A stretch of 64,000 nucleotides of DNA from JAJRPT01 sp965661945. GTDB taxonomy: Bacteria > Bacteroidota > Ignavibacteria > Kapaibacteriales > UBA2268. Numbering within the stretch: position 1 is the stretch's first letter; every line of letters starts with the position of its first letter. Positions 16,208-24,513 of the stretch are shown here, piece after piece. The position numbers and the translations under genes were made by a program. Below the pieces are notes generated by a model. It saw only the letters and a list, made by a program, of their open reading frames with translations, did not search any database and was not told where the DNA came from. The stretch spans positions 496,001 through 560,000 of the forward strand of contig CBFIFP010000001.1 of the NCBI GenBank assembly GCA_965661945.1, given 5' to 3'.

Positions 16208-18859
16208 TTAATAGATGTTACTTTCACGCAGTAAATATTGGAAATCTTTTAATTGAGAAGCTTTTAAGCCAATTCTGAAAAACATACTTCTATGCACACC
16301 AACTGGAGTCCAGTTTAGTGACATATCCCAACAACCTAAATCTTTATACACTCTTATTTGAGGTGCAGAAAGTTCTCGATTTAAAAAATCGTAATTAATT
16401 CCTCCGGATAATTGAAGGGATTCGGTAAGATTCAAATCAATCATTGCTTGGAATCTAAATGTTTCTGTAATATTAAGAGGGTTACGTCTGATATTTGAAT
16501 AGTTGATGTTGATATTCACATTCCATTTAAAGTCCAGAGGGGCATATCCGGGGGTGTTATCTCCAAACATATCAAAATCACTACCTTCTCTTCTATTTGG
16601 ATTAAATATTCTACCACCTAGTCTCTTTGATGTATTTTGAGTTGTATCTACTGCATCTATTTCTTCATCATGTTTTTGCTTTAATGATATTCCTTTATCG
16701 GAAAAAGAGGTTCCAATGCCGATATCAAATTGTTCTAATCTAAAAAAACCTTTGTTCGATTCAAATAGAAATCTATCTACTTTTCTATAAGATGTAATTT
16801 CGTTAGTTTCTTCATTAAATATTGGGTCAAAGTCATATATACTAAGAGTAAGATTACCGGAAAAGTTAAGAAAATCTAAAACTGGTGTATTAAAATTTGC
16901 TCTTACATCAGAGAATTTCAAACTATCTCTTAAAAAATCATAACTACCGTTAAAGTTCATATTAAGCAACTCTAAATTTTCTGCTTCTATGCTATCTCCT
17001 TTATCAACTTTAACTTCAAATTTATTATTAAGATTATAAGATAGATTTTGTGATGCTCTATTAGAAGAACTACCTCCTCCACCATCTTTTTCAAAAACAC
17101 GATATTGAACTTGCTCTCCGTCCTTTCCGATGTAAGAATCATAAAAATTTGAGTTTGATTGGTCTGGTCTAAAATTATAAGATAAAGCTGGTTCTATAGT
17201 ATGTCTTGCACCTTTTAAGCCAATTTTTTTTAAGATTGGAGCTTGAGTTATACCATATAGACGAGTTTGTACTCTAGCACCTGTTGACCACCAATATTCA
17301 GCAAAAAAGCCCCTAATTTCTCTATCGTTTATTTCATCTGTTTCGGCGTTGTAACTTCTCTCAATTTTTCTTAAAAAGTTATTCATACCTAAATTTATGG
17401 TTGGTTGAACGTTTAAATTCCAGAATTTTGGTAAGTTATAGGTTATTCTAGGATTATGATATATATAATATTTTTCATCGTAATTATAAGTTGTATCTGT
17501 AATGAAATCATCATCTTCTTGAAAAGAAGTTATCTCTCTTTTTTTTGAATGATTAAGTTCTGCCCTTCCGGCGTAAGAAAAATTAAAATCTTGATTTGCT
17601 ATTTTAAACAACGATTTATTTGGTAAATTAAACTCTACTTTTGGAGTTTGATCGAATTCATCTGTTATAATTTGTTGATTTCTAGAGTAATAAATTGATA
17701 AATTAGAACCATTATCAAAATTTCTGGCATAAGCAATATTAGAGTTTGCATTTTGAGTTAAACGTTGATTTAAATTAGAGACTGTTCTTTGATTAAAGTT
17801 TTGAGATTGGTAAATAAAACTACCGTTAATTCTATCTTGTGGAGTGATTGCCCAATTAAATCCAGTAACTTTAACACTATAATTATTCTGAAAGTCCTCT
17901 TCTAAGCCAAATTTTGTTTTACCATATTGAAGGTCGATATTTCCGGTTAAATCGTCGGATTTTTTAAATCTCCATAATGTTTTACCTACATAACCACCTT
18001 TTGAGTAAAAATCTGCAGTAAATTTTGCGTCAAAGTAATCAGATGCAGCCCAATAATAACCAAACTCTTGGAAAACTAATCCCCTTGATTCGGAAATATC
18101 AAATTGAGGTACAATAAATCCAGATTTTCTTCCGGATTGCATATTGAAATAAAGACCAAATGGATAAGCAAGTATTGGCATATCTTGAACATAAAATATT
18201 ATTGGGTCTAAAAATATTTTACTTTTCCCTATCATTTTCATTTTTGAGGAACCAAAATATGCACTTGGGTTTTCTTCTTCACAAGGAGTATAATATCCAT
18301 CTTTTATGTTAAATTCATCTTGAGAAATTCTTTTAATTTTCTTTCCGTAATAATAACCTTCGCTTAATTCTGTTTCTCCTTGAGATATAACTCCTTTACT
18401 AGTTTTGTAGTTATATAAAATACGCTCGCCATAATATTCTTCTCCTTTTTCTACTAACTTAGGAAAACCAAAATCATTACCCGCTGAATCAACTCCTTTA
18501 AGCGCTTCTAAGGTATTATCGTTAAATCTTATAATTATTTCTTCTGACTCTAGAACTCTTCCACCCATATTTATAGATGAAGTATTTTTAAGTCTCATAT
18601 TCTTATCTTTAAGATTAAAGATAATAGTATCTTTTGCTTTCATTTCTATTATTGTATCTAAGCCAGATTTAGGTTTAGCAATCACTAGAATACTATCTGT
18701 AGCAAGAGTATCTAAAACATTAGTATTAATTGGTTGAACTGAATCAAGTAATAAATATTCATCAACTTGAGGAAATCTATCAAAATTAAGGGTATCTATC
18801 TGTGAGTTTAGATAAATATTATTTAATAAAAAAAAGGATATTATAATTAAATATTTCAA
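16208..18859 (-). CDS. lptD: LPS-assembly outer-membrane protein LptD
   Basis: 883-residue outer-membrane translocon that inserts lipopolysaccharide into the outer leaflet, working with the lipoprotein LptE and receiving LPS from the LptA bridge. A signal peptide (MKYLIIISFFLLNNIYLNSQ) is followed by an OstA/LptA-like beta-jellyroll between about residues 60 and 220. Here KGVISQGETELSEGYYYG and DGYYTPCEEENPSAYFG are visible; the latter holds a conserved cysteine near residue 191. The family block VQDMPILAYPFGLYFNMQS and PQFDISESRG leads into a long barrel of alternating strands, ending with RMSFFFRIGL-like MFFRIGLKASQL. A second conserved cysteine lies in KDLGCWDMSLNW near residue 843, consistent with a domain-bridging disulfide. 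The DUF4292-type lipoprotein gene precedes it by three bases, so both are co-transcribed. Confidence 0.88.
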   Translation of the reverse strand: MKYLIIISFFLLNNIYLNSQIDTLNFDRFPQVDEYLLLDSVQPINTNVLDTLATDSILVIAKPKSGLDTIIEMKAKDTIIFNLKDKNMRLKNTSSINMGGRVLESEEIIIRFNDNTLEALKGVDSAGNDFGFPKLVEKGEEYYGERILYNYKTSKGVISQGETELSEGYYYGKKIKRISQDEFNIKDGYYTPCEEENPSAYFGSSKMKMIGKSKIFLDPIIFYVQDMPILAYPFGLYFNMQSGRKSGFIVPQFDISESRGLVFQEFGYYWAASDYFDAKFTADFYSKGGYVGKTLWRFKKSDDLTGNIDLQYGKTKFGLEEDFQNNYSVKVTGFNWAITPQDRINGSFIYQSQNFNQRTVSNLNQRLTQNANSNIAYARNFDNGSNLSIYYSRNQQIITDEFDQTPKVEFNLPNKSLFKIANQDFNFSYAGRAELNHSKKREITSFQEDDDFITDTTYNYDEKYYIYHNPRITYNLPKFWNLNVQPTINLGMNNFLRKIERSYNAETDEINDREIRGFFAEYWWSTGARVQTRLYGITQAPILKKIGLKGARHTIEPALSYNFRPDQSNSNFYDSYIGKDGEQVQYRVFEKDGGGGSSSNRASQNLSYNLNNKFEVKVDKGDSIEAENLELLNMNFNGSYDFLRDSLKFSDVRANFNTPVLDFLNFSGNLTLSIYDFDPIFNEETNEITSYRKVDRFLFESNKGFFRLEQFDIGIGTSFSDKGISLKQKHDEEIDAVDTTQNTSKRLGGRIFNPNRREGSDFDMFGDNTPGYAPLDFKWNVNININYSNIRRNPLNITETFRFQAMIDLNLTESLQLSGGINYDFLNRELSAPQIRVYKDLGCWDMSLNWTPVGVHRSMFFRIGLKASQLKDFQYLLRESNIY

Positions 18860-18862
18860 TTA

Positions 18863-19630
18863 TCACTCAATCTCTTTTACTTTTATTGATTTAGGTAGGT
18901 TAAATTCTAAGTTTTCTAACTCCATATTAGGCGTGTATGTATCAACAGTTAATTCAATGTTGCCTCCAATTTCAGGGAAATTAACAACAACACTGTGAGC
19001 TAACTTGAAGTTTTCGGTGGTTCTATAATCGTCAAAAATTACATCAAAAACTAATATATCTTTGTCATTGTACATCTCATATTTAGAAAGCAAACCATAT
19101 TTATTTATGTAAACTAATTCTTTACCGCTTTCTAATGAATTGTTTTCGAAAACTTTTGTTTCTTTATTATTAAAATTGCTATTGATATCTTTACTTAATC
19201 TAACATAATTATTTTTCTCTGATGGAACTTCGCATCTCATAATCGAGATAAGATCTTTAAATGATAATGATATATTAGCAACTTTATTTAAATTATCGGA
19301 ACTTGGAACACCTTTATAAGCTTCCCCTTGAAATGAGTTTAAAAATATAAATTTTTCGGAGTTAGAGTAAAGTTTTGCAACTTCAATACCAAAGGGTCCA
19401 AATATATTCATTTTGAATTCTTCTAACTTATTGATATTAACTTCCATATTTGCGTCTGCACTATTCTGAGGCATATCAACGCTCATAGAGCCTTCGATTT
19501 TTAAAGTAGAAAGTTTTTTATTAAAGAATGGAAGTCTTTCTGATTCATCAAATTGCTCACTAGTTTTCTTGGTAGTTTTACAAGATAGTAAGATAAATAT
19601 CAAAGATAAAGCTATTAGATAGTTTTTCAT
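18863..19630 (-). CDS. Envelope lipoprotein, DUF4292/LolB-like
   Basis: 255 residues beginning with a type II signal peptide whose lipobox is ILLSCKTTKK (lipidated Cys at residue 16). The body reads as a half-open beta-barrel of the LolA/LolB type: LSTLKIEGSMSVDM, MEVNINKLEEFKMNIFGPFGIEVAKLYS, SEKFIFLNSFQGEAYKG, then long strands to DTYTPNMELENLEFNLP. This arrangement agrees with the DUF4292 family of Bacteroidota, which is thought to bind lipids at the outer membrane. Being the first gene before lptD, with a three-base gap, it may function in lipoprotein or LPS transport as a LolB substitute. That role is inferred from fold and location, not shown by motif. It is preceded by a weak -7-like element (CAAAATTA on the plus strand at 19659-19666). 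Confidence 0.75.
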   Translation of the reverse strand: MKNYLIALSLIFILLSCKTTKKTSEQFDESERLPFFNKKLSTLKIEGSMSVDMPQNSADANMEVNINKLEEFKMNIFGPFGIEVAKLYSNSEKFIFLNSFQGEAYKGVPSSDNLNKVANISLSFKDLISIMRCEVPSEKNNYVRLSKDINSNFNNKETKVFENNSLESGKELVYINKYGLLSKYEMYNDKDILVFDVIFDDYRTTENFKLAHSVVVNFPEIGGNIELTVDTYTPNMELENLEFNLPKSIKVKEIE

Positions 19631-19797
19631 TTTTTGTAATTATTAATTTAAAATTAAGCAAAATTAAGAAATAAAATAACTATACGAAAAATAAAAGGTA
19701 TAGTTAAATTAATAAATTATATTTAATTTAGTTAAATTTTCTAATTTTAATATTTAATTATAATATGATTAAATTTAAAAACTTGTTGGGTATACTC

Positions 19798-21681
19798 TTA
19801 TTTAACAACAGTAAAACTAACTAATTTTGTTCTTCCTTTATTATATAATTTTAAATAATATGTTCCATTTGATAGGTCTTCTATGTTGTAACTTTTTTGG
19901 TAAAGTCCTGGAGATAAGTAAATATCATCTAATACTTTAACTACTTTTCCATTTATATCAGCAATTGTTAAATTTATATTACTTTCATCTATTAAACTTA
20001 ATGTTAGGACTAAGTCCTTGCTTGAAGGATTTGGACTAATTGATAAACCAAAATTATGTTCTGAGTCATCAAATAACCTTAGTCCATCTTCTTCGCAAAT
20101 TCCTGATATTGTTAATTTACCTGGAATTACTTGATAAGTATATGAAGAACTTATACCTGTTACATTTACTGCATCCAACACAGTTTCTACATCAGTGCTT
20201 AACATCGCTTGCAAATTATAATTACCCCAATTTCCAGCAATATTATTTGTTAATTTAAATTGTGAAATTGTTGCGAAATTATTATTTAAAGAAGCATCTT
20301 GATTATAGGCAATTTTTCCATTATATGTTAAATCAACGTCGAAACTTGTAATATCATCATTGATTAAAGGATTTTTTATGCTGACTTCAATTGGAACATT
20401 TACTATTTCACCGGGTTTTGCTTCAAGTTCTGGTAATATTATTAAAACATCTGCCCTGTTTGGGTCATCAAAAAATATAGGGTCGGAAAAAGCGGAAAGA
20501 CAGTCATCAACCATAATCCTTACAGTATATTCCCCTTCTTCTGTTGGGTATAAAACATCATCATTTGCACCATCAATTTCTTCACCTTCATAAAACCATT
20601 GATTTCCAGACTTTACATTCGATTGAAAATAATCATCAATCTGCTCAACCTCAGGGATAATTTCATCAATAATTAAATAACTAATAGTATTGCTTGTTAC
20701 GCATTCTCCATTTCCTATTGTAACTACATAATCCCTTGCTACATCACTAACAATAGTAACAGTCTTAGAAGTTGGGTCGCTAACTCCTATAGTAGGGAAC
20801 CAACTAACTTGTAAATTAGTTGCGTCTGAATCAGCATCTACAAAAACTTCACATTCTTCGTTTGGTTCGCATACAACAGCATCATCAGTAAAGAACTGGA
20901 CTTCTTCAAGCAATCTTACATACATTGTATCATAAAAGATACAATCTCTACCATAAATTGCCTGAATAGTAACTTCTTCACTTTGAGTTATTTCATACCT
21001 TTCTCCTGTTACTCCATTACTCCAATGATACTCTTTTGCTCCATTAAAATTTACTGGAATTAAAAACTCGCCAGGGCACATAATTGTATCATTTCCTAAA
21101 CCATAAATATATCCAGGTGAATTAGCGAACTCCCAGTTAGTATTAGAATTTTGGAAATCATCGCTCGACCTACCAGCATAAAAAGTAGCACCTCCATCTG
21201 CTTTAATATTTTTCAATTGTAGAAAATCTCCTGACACAATCCCATCTTCTTTGTAATATGAAGTATGTTCTCTGTCGTTAGATTCTAAAACAATTGGAAA
21301 ACATTGATTTCCTCTTAACTGCCAATGACTATAAATTGTTTGAGAATTTGGTGTATTTGTAATGTAAGTTCCTCCGGCTGTAAAAGATAATGTGTCATAA
21401 AAATTGCTTCCATTAAACCTTAGACTTCCATTTGAGTGTAACTTAGTAATAGTTGATGAATTGCCATTCAAATTTGAAAACACTTCTGATTCATCTAAGA
21501 AATATACTTCATTTAAAACACACGACATATTCAAGTCAAGATTACTATTAGGATTGGGAAAATTTATTATAGAATTGCCTGAATTTACACCATTTGTTTG
21601 TATTACAAATCTGTGACGAGGATTAAATGTAAAACTACCCATATTCATTATAAGGTCGTTGGTATTATTAAAATAAAACAT
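19798..21681 (-). CDS. C-terminal fragment of an interrupted giant T9SS protein
   Basis: This reading frame is the 3' portion of a single gene running from 24509; it is in the same frame as the segment 21733-22470 and separated from it only by a TAG codon at 21733-21735. Sequence before the first Met (IANGIINANGNNFDFHQ) continues the upstream protein without a break in style, so an independent start is unlikely. It has no signal peptide. The fragment holds the end of the third WVGG-type module, Ig/PKD-like segments (EYHWSNGVTGERYEI, DYVVTIGNGECVT), a cohesin-like region (VNVPIEVSIKNPLINDDITSFDVDL, residues about 410-520) and a full type A T9SS sorting domain (LSISPNPSSKDLVLTL to LVSFTVVK). 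If translated alone it would not be exported. Confidence 0.75.
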   Translation of the reverse strand: MFYFNNTNDLIMNMGSFTFNPRHRFVIQTNGVNSGNSIINFPNPNSNLDLNMSCVLNEVYFLDESEVFSNLNGNSSTITKLHSNGSLRFNGSNFYDTLSFTAGGTYITNTPNSQTIYSHWQLRGNQCFPIVLESNDREHTSYYKEDGIVSGDFLQLKNIKADGGATFYAGRSSDDFQNSNTNWEFANSPGYIYGLGNDTIMCPGEFLIPVNFNGAKEYHWSNGVTGERYEITQSEEVTIQAIYGRDCIFYDTMYVRLLEEVQFFTDDAVVCEPNEECEVFVDADSDATNLQVSWFPTIGVSDPTSKTVTIVSDVARDYVVTIGNGECVTSNTISYLIIDEIIPEVEQIDDYFQSNVKSGNQWFYEGEEIDGANDDVLYPTEEGEYTVRIMVDDCLSAFSDPIFFDDPNRADVLIILPELEAKPGEIVNVPIEVSIKNPLINDDITSFDVDLTYNGKIAYNQDASLNNNFATISQFKLTNNIAGNWGNYNLQAMLSTDVETVLDAVNVTGISSSYTYQVIPGKLTISGICEEDGLRLFDDSEHNFGLSISPNPSSKDLVLTLSLIDESNINLTIADINGKVVKVLDDIYLSPGLYQKSYNIEDLSNGTYYLKLYNKGRTKLVSFTVVK

Positions 21682-21732
21682 TTGGTGAAAGTCAAAATTA
21701 TTACCATTTGCATTGATAATCCCATTTGCAAT

Positions 21733-22470
21733 CTAAAAATTATTAGTGCCATAAAGATCAGTATTAAAATTATAAGTATTATTTTTACCAAGGAGTTCAA
21801 AGTGTTGGTTAAAATGTAAATAATTCTCTAATGAATAAGTTTGCGAATTACCAAAAATTTGTGTTTTTGGGATAACACAATTCATTCCAGATATTGTTGC
21901 ACTTTCATTGCTTCCATAAAATTGAAGTTGAGATTCTCTATTAGTAAAACTAACATTTTCTTGGAAGAAAGCAGACCCAAAAAATCTTAAATAGTGGTCA
22001 TTTTTTATAGTTATGCTATCAGCATTTCCATCAACAATAAAATCTTTGCAAAAGGCAACAGGGGTATCGATATTTAAAGTAAATTCAGCATTGCTTGATT
22101 GCTCATTTATATTAACAATATCAAATGCTGAAGGAGGACATACACCACCAGCTCCGCCAGAACTTAATGACCAATGATTTTCATCACTCCAGTTGCCTTC
22201 ACCTCCAACCCAATATAATTCTCTGCCAGTTGCATTTAGAAAATCCCAGCCGATATTCCCACCTAAATCTACAGCATTATTAACTGAATATGGTGTATCA
22301 CCTTGAGCTGTTAAACTTTCTAAAATTACATAGTTTGCATTAATTTCAGCACCTTCTAAATTAACATAAGTTGCTTGTTCCCCGTTATTTCTTAAAAAAA
22401 CATATTCATTGCAATTTCCATTAACTTGAAAAAGTTTAGTGAAAGTTGAAGACATTGTTTGATTAAACAT
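21733..22470 (-). CDS. Middle fragment of the interrupted giant T9SS protein
   Basis: Segment of 245 codons bounded by a frameshift upstream (near 22642) and an in-frame TAG downstream (21733-21735). The frame is open well upstream of the first ATG (22470): back to about 22641 it reads FISFNKEFYNVLFENNSRFN and KLEIKSNLLIKDNLTADSV, which aligns with the same part of the first module (NFKKLYVNANLKIEANTNSDEIEI). The coding therefore began before this ATG. It contains the third copy of the module opener LYWVGGEGNWSDENHW followed by SLSSGG. No signal peptide, so it is not an independent secreted protein. Confidence 0.7.
   Translation of the reverse strand: MFNQTMSSTFTKLFQVNGNCNEYVFLRNNGEQATYVNLEGAEINANYVILESLTAQGDTPYSVNNAVDLGGNIGWDFLNATGRELYWVGGEGNWSDENHWSLSSGGAGGVCPPSAFDIVNINEQSSNAEFTLNIDTPVAFCKDFIVDGNADSITIKNDHYLRFFGSAFFQENVSFTNRESQLQFYGSNESATISGMNCVIPKTQIFGNSQTYSLENYLHFNQHFELLGKNNTYNFNTDLYGTNNF
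22150..22217 (-). repeat. Module-opener repeat, copy of 23244..23311
   Basis: 68 bases encoding LYWVGGxGNWxDxNHW and SLSSGG are nearly identical in DNA to 23244-23311, e.g. both share AGCTCCGCCAGAACTTAA and GACCAATGATT on the plus strand. A more diverged third copy lies near 24363-24434. The spacing is about 1.1 kb. Confidence 0.7.
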
Positions 22471-22571
22471 AGTAGTAAATCCAGCATCGAAAATAACTGA
22501 ATCAGCGGTTAAATTGTCTTTTATTAAAAGATTAGATTTGATTTCGAGTTTATTTAATTTTCCATCGTGGG

Positions 22572-24509
22572 TTATCTGTTTATTAAATCTTGAATTGTTT
22601 TCAAATAATACATTATAAAATTCTTTATTAAATGAAATAAATGAGAGTTATTACCAAACAAATTTATTTGTGAAGTTCCAGCATCAAAATCAAAACTTTC
22701 TGAAAAAAATCTGAAATGCTCTTGAACATTGACTATTGAATTGAAAAAATTTATAGCAACAGTTCCGTTTCTTTGGTGGAAATTATTAACATTTAACTGA
22801 CCACCATTTGAATTTAAAGTTCCGCCGTTTATTTCTATAAGACTAGCTGACATATTGCCAAATAAATCATAAACACTACTACCACCAGTAAAGAAAATAT
22901 CCCATTTACTTGCATAGTCATCTAAAAAGCTCCATTTGGTATCTTCATCTAACATAATTGTAGATTGCATATTATTTCCATTTGCTTGCACTTCACAAAT
23001 TTCATTCCTATCTCTAAATCTAAGAACTCCATTATTTGTAAAATTAAAACTACCACCTAACCACATAGAACTATAAACAAAATTATCTTTTGAGTTCTCG
23101 ATATTAACACTTCCCGAAAACCCTCTTGCATCAAAGTTTTTACAAAATATAACAGTACTTGAATACACGATTATCTGACCATTTAAACCAGAGTTATCAT
23201 CAATAAAAACATCGTCTAAGGCACTCGGGGTACACTCCCCACAAGCTCCGCCAGAACTTAAAGACCAATGATTTCTATCATTCCAATTACCGCCACCACC
23301 AACCCAATATAGAGTTCTTGGCGTGTAAGCATCAAAATTCCAACCCAAATTCTCATCAATATTATATGAATTATTTGCTTGAAAATCTGCTCCACCTTCG
23401 GCTATAATCGCTTCTATGTGTAAGTAGTCTGTTTCAAAAACAGCATTTTGACTTATTAGCTTAGCCGTTCTGTAAACACCGGTATATAACAAAATTCCAT
23501 AATCACAATCTCCTATAGCTAAAAACTTATCATTAATTGTATGCTCAGTCCCTGGTCTAAATTCGACTTTATGACCTTTTATTATTTCAATTTCATCTGA
23601 ATTAGTATTTGCTTCAATTTTTAAATTTGCATTTACATATAATTTCTTAAAATTAGCTTGACCCCTAATAAAATTATAGTTTTGATTATTATTTTCAAAA
23701 TTAAATATATTAAAATTATGCCCTCTTGCAATTAGTTCAGAATTAGTGCTATACTCAGTAAAAACTGAATTACAAGATCTAAAATTTTCAACTTTATTGT
23801 TAATGTCCACAATTCTGTTATAAACATCAATATAAGATGTATTCAAATTCATAATAGTTTCTTGATTCCTAACCATAAATTCATTACATCTTAAATGCAC
23901 ATCATTAAAATTATGAGTTCCACCATTTGCGTTAAATGAATGATTCACATACATTGAGTCATTGTAATTATAAATATTATTTCCATTAAAAGTGGCTGCT
24001 CCATTAGTCCAAAATCCATCTATCATATTCCAATTTGCATTTTGACCTAAAAACAACAAATGAGCAAATTTATTACCAGCAGTTTGAAAAATATAATCTC
24101 CATCTTCTGCAAAAAAAGTAAATACACTATTTGTATTTAATGTAATTTGTTCGGTAAAAAGCGCAGAACCGTATATATTAAATGGTATTTCGTTATTATG
24201 TATAATTGTTATTTTTTTATTTGGGTCAGTAATTCGGGTAAAGTTTAAATCTCTACAAACAGCATCAGCTTCAATTGTTATTGTAATTTCATTTTCAGTT
24301 CCAAAAGAATTATCATCAAAATAAACATCATCATTTGTGCCTGGCACCTGTCCGTGTTCTAAAGCAATTCCTCCAGATTCAAAAGCCCAATGCTCAAAAA
24401 ATGCGTGCCATTTACCTGTTCCTTCAACCCAGAAGTAATCTTTTGAATTTGCTTGACTCGAAACAAATAATACGCTAAAAATAAATAAAAAGAATTTGTA
24501 ATTAATCAT
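22572..24509 (-). CDS. N-terminal fragment of the interrupted giant T9SS protein (WVGG-module repeats)
   Basis: 645 codons starting four bases after the OmpA-type gene ends. It begins with a signal peptide (MINYKFFLFIFSVLFVSSQANS) and then two modules of about 370 residues. Each module starts with a conserved opener: YFWVEGTGKWHAFFEHW near residue 25, and LYWVGGGGNWNDRNHW plus SLSSGG near residue 400. A beta-helix-like run of Asn/Gly-rich strands and a closing NLGWNF-type segment follow. The last 25 codons (after GNNSH) lose module similarity; the true continuation is in another frame, restored by one extra base near 22642. Alone, this product would be exported but would lack the T9SS sorting domain. 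Function is unknown; such repeats suggest an adhesin-like surface protein. Confidence 0.75.
   Translation of the reverse strand: MINYKFFLFIFSVLFVSSQANSKDYFWVEGTGKWHAFFEHWAFESGGIALEHGQVPGTNDDVYFDDNSFGTENEITITIEADAVCRDLNFTRITDPNKKITIIHNNEIPFNIYGSALFTEQITLNTNSVFTFFAEDGDYIFQTAGNKFAHLLFLGQNANWNMIDGFWTNGAATFNGNNIYNYNDSMYVNHSFNANGGTHNFNDVHLRCNEFMVRNQETIMNLNTSYIDVYNRIVDINNKVENFRSCNSVFTEYSTNSELIARGHNFNIFNFENNNQNYNFIRGQANFKKLYVNANLKIEANTNSDEIEIIKGHKVEFRPGTEHTINDKFLAIGDCDYGILLYTGVYRTAKLISQNAVFETDYLHIEAIIAEGGADFQANNSYNIDENLGWNFDAYTPRTLYWVGGGGNWNDRNHWSLSSGGACGECTPSALDDVFIDDNSGLNGQIIVYSSTVIFCKNFDARGFSGSVNIENSKDNFVYSSMWLGGSFNFTNNGVLRFRDRNEICEVQANGNNMQSTIMLDEDTKWSFLDDYASKWDIFFTGGSSVYDLFGNMSASLIEINGGTLNSNGGQLNVNNFHQRNGTVAINFFNSIVNVQEHFRFFSESFDFDAGTSQINLFGNNSHLFHLIKNFIMYYLKTIQDLINR
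23244..23311 (-). repeat. Module-opener repeat, copy of 22150..22217
   Basis: Second copy of the module opener; see the partner repeat at 22150. The level of DNA identity inside otherwise diverged modules suggests recent gene conversion or strong selection on this motif. Confidence 0.7.
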
Positions 24510-24513
24510 AATC

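Larger units (their letters stand above)
19798..24509 (-). pseudogene. Composite: interrupted T9SS surface protein of about 1570 residues
   Basis: The three segments above form one ancestral gene of 4712 bases; adding one base gives 4713, an exact multiple of three. The lesions are a -1 frameshift near 22642 (for example CATTTATTT for CATTTTATTT on the coding strand) and a TAG nonsense codon at 21733-21735. Intact start, signal peptide, three modules and sorting domain remain at the two ends, and the flanking protein reads normally, so the decay is recent or the lesions are sequence errors. Confidence 0.7.

Noticed and set aside
21661..21681. Independent start for the 627-codon fragment of the T9SS gene
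   Set aside because: No signal peptide although the fragment has a T9SS sorting domain, and protein-like sequence continues upstream to the TAG in the same frame.
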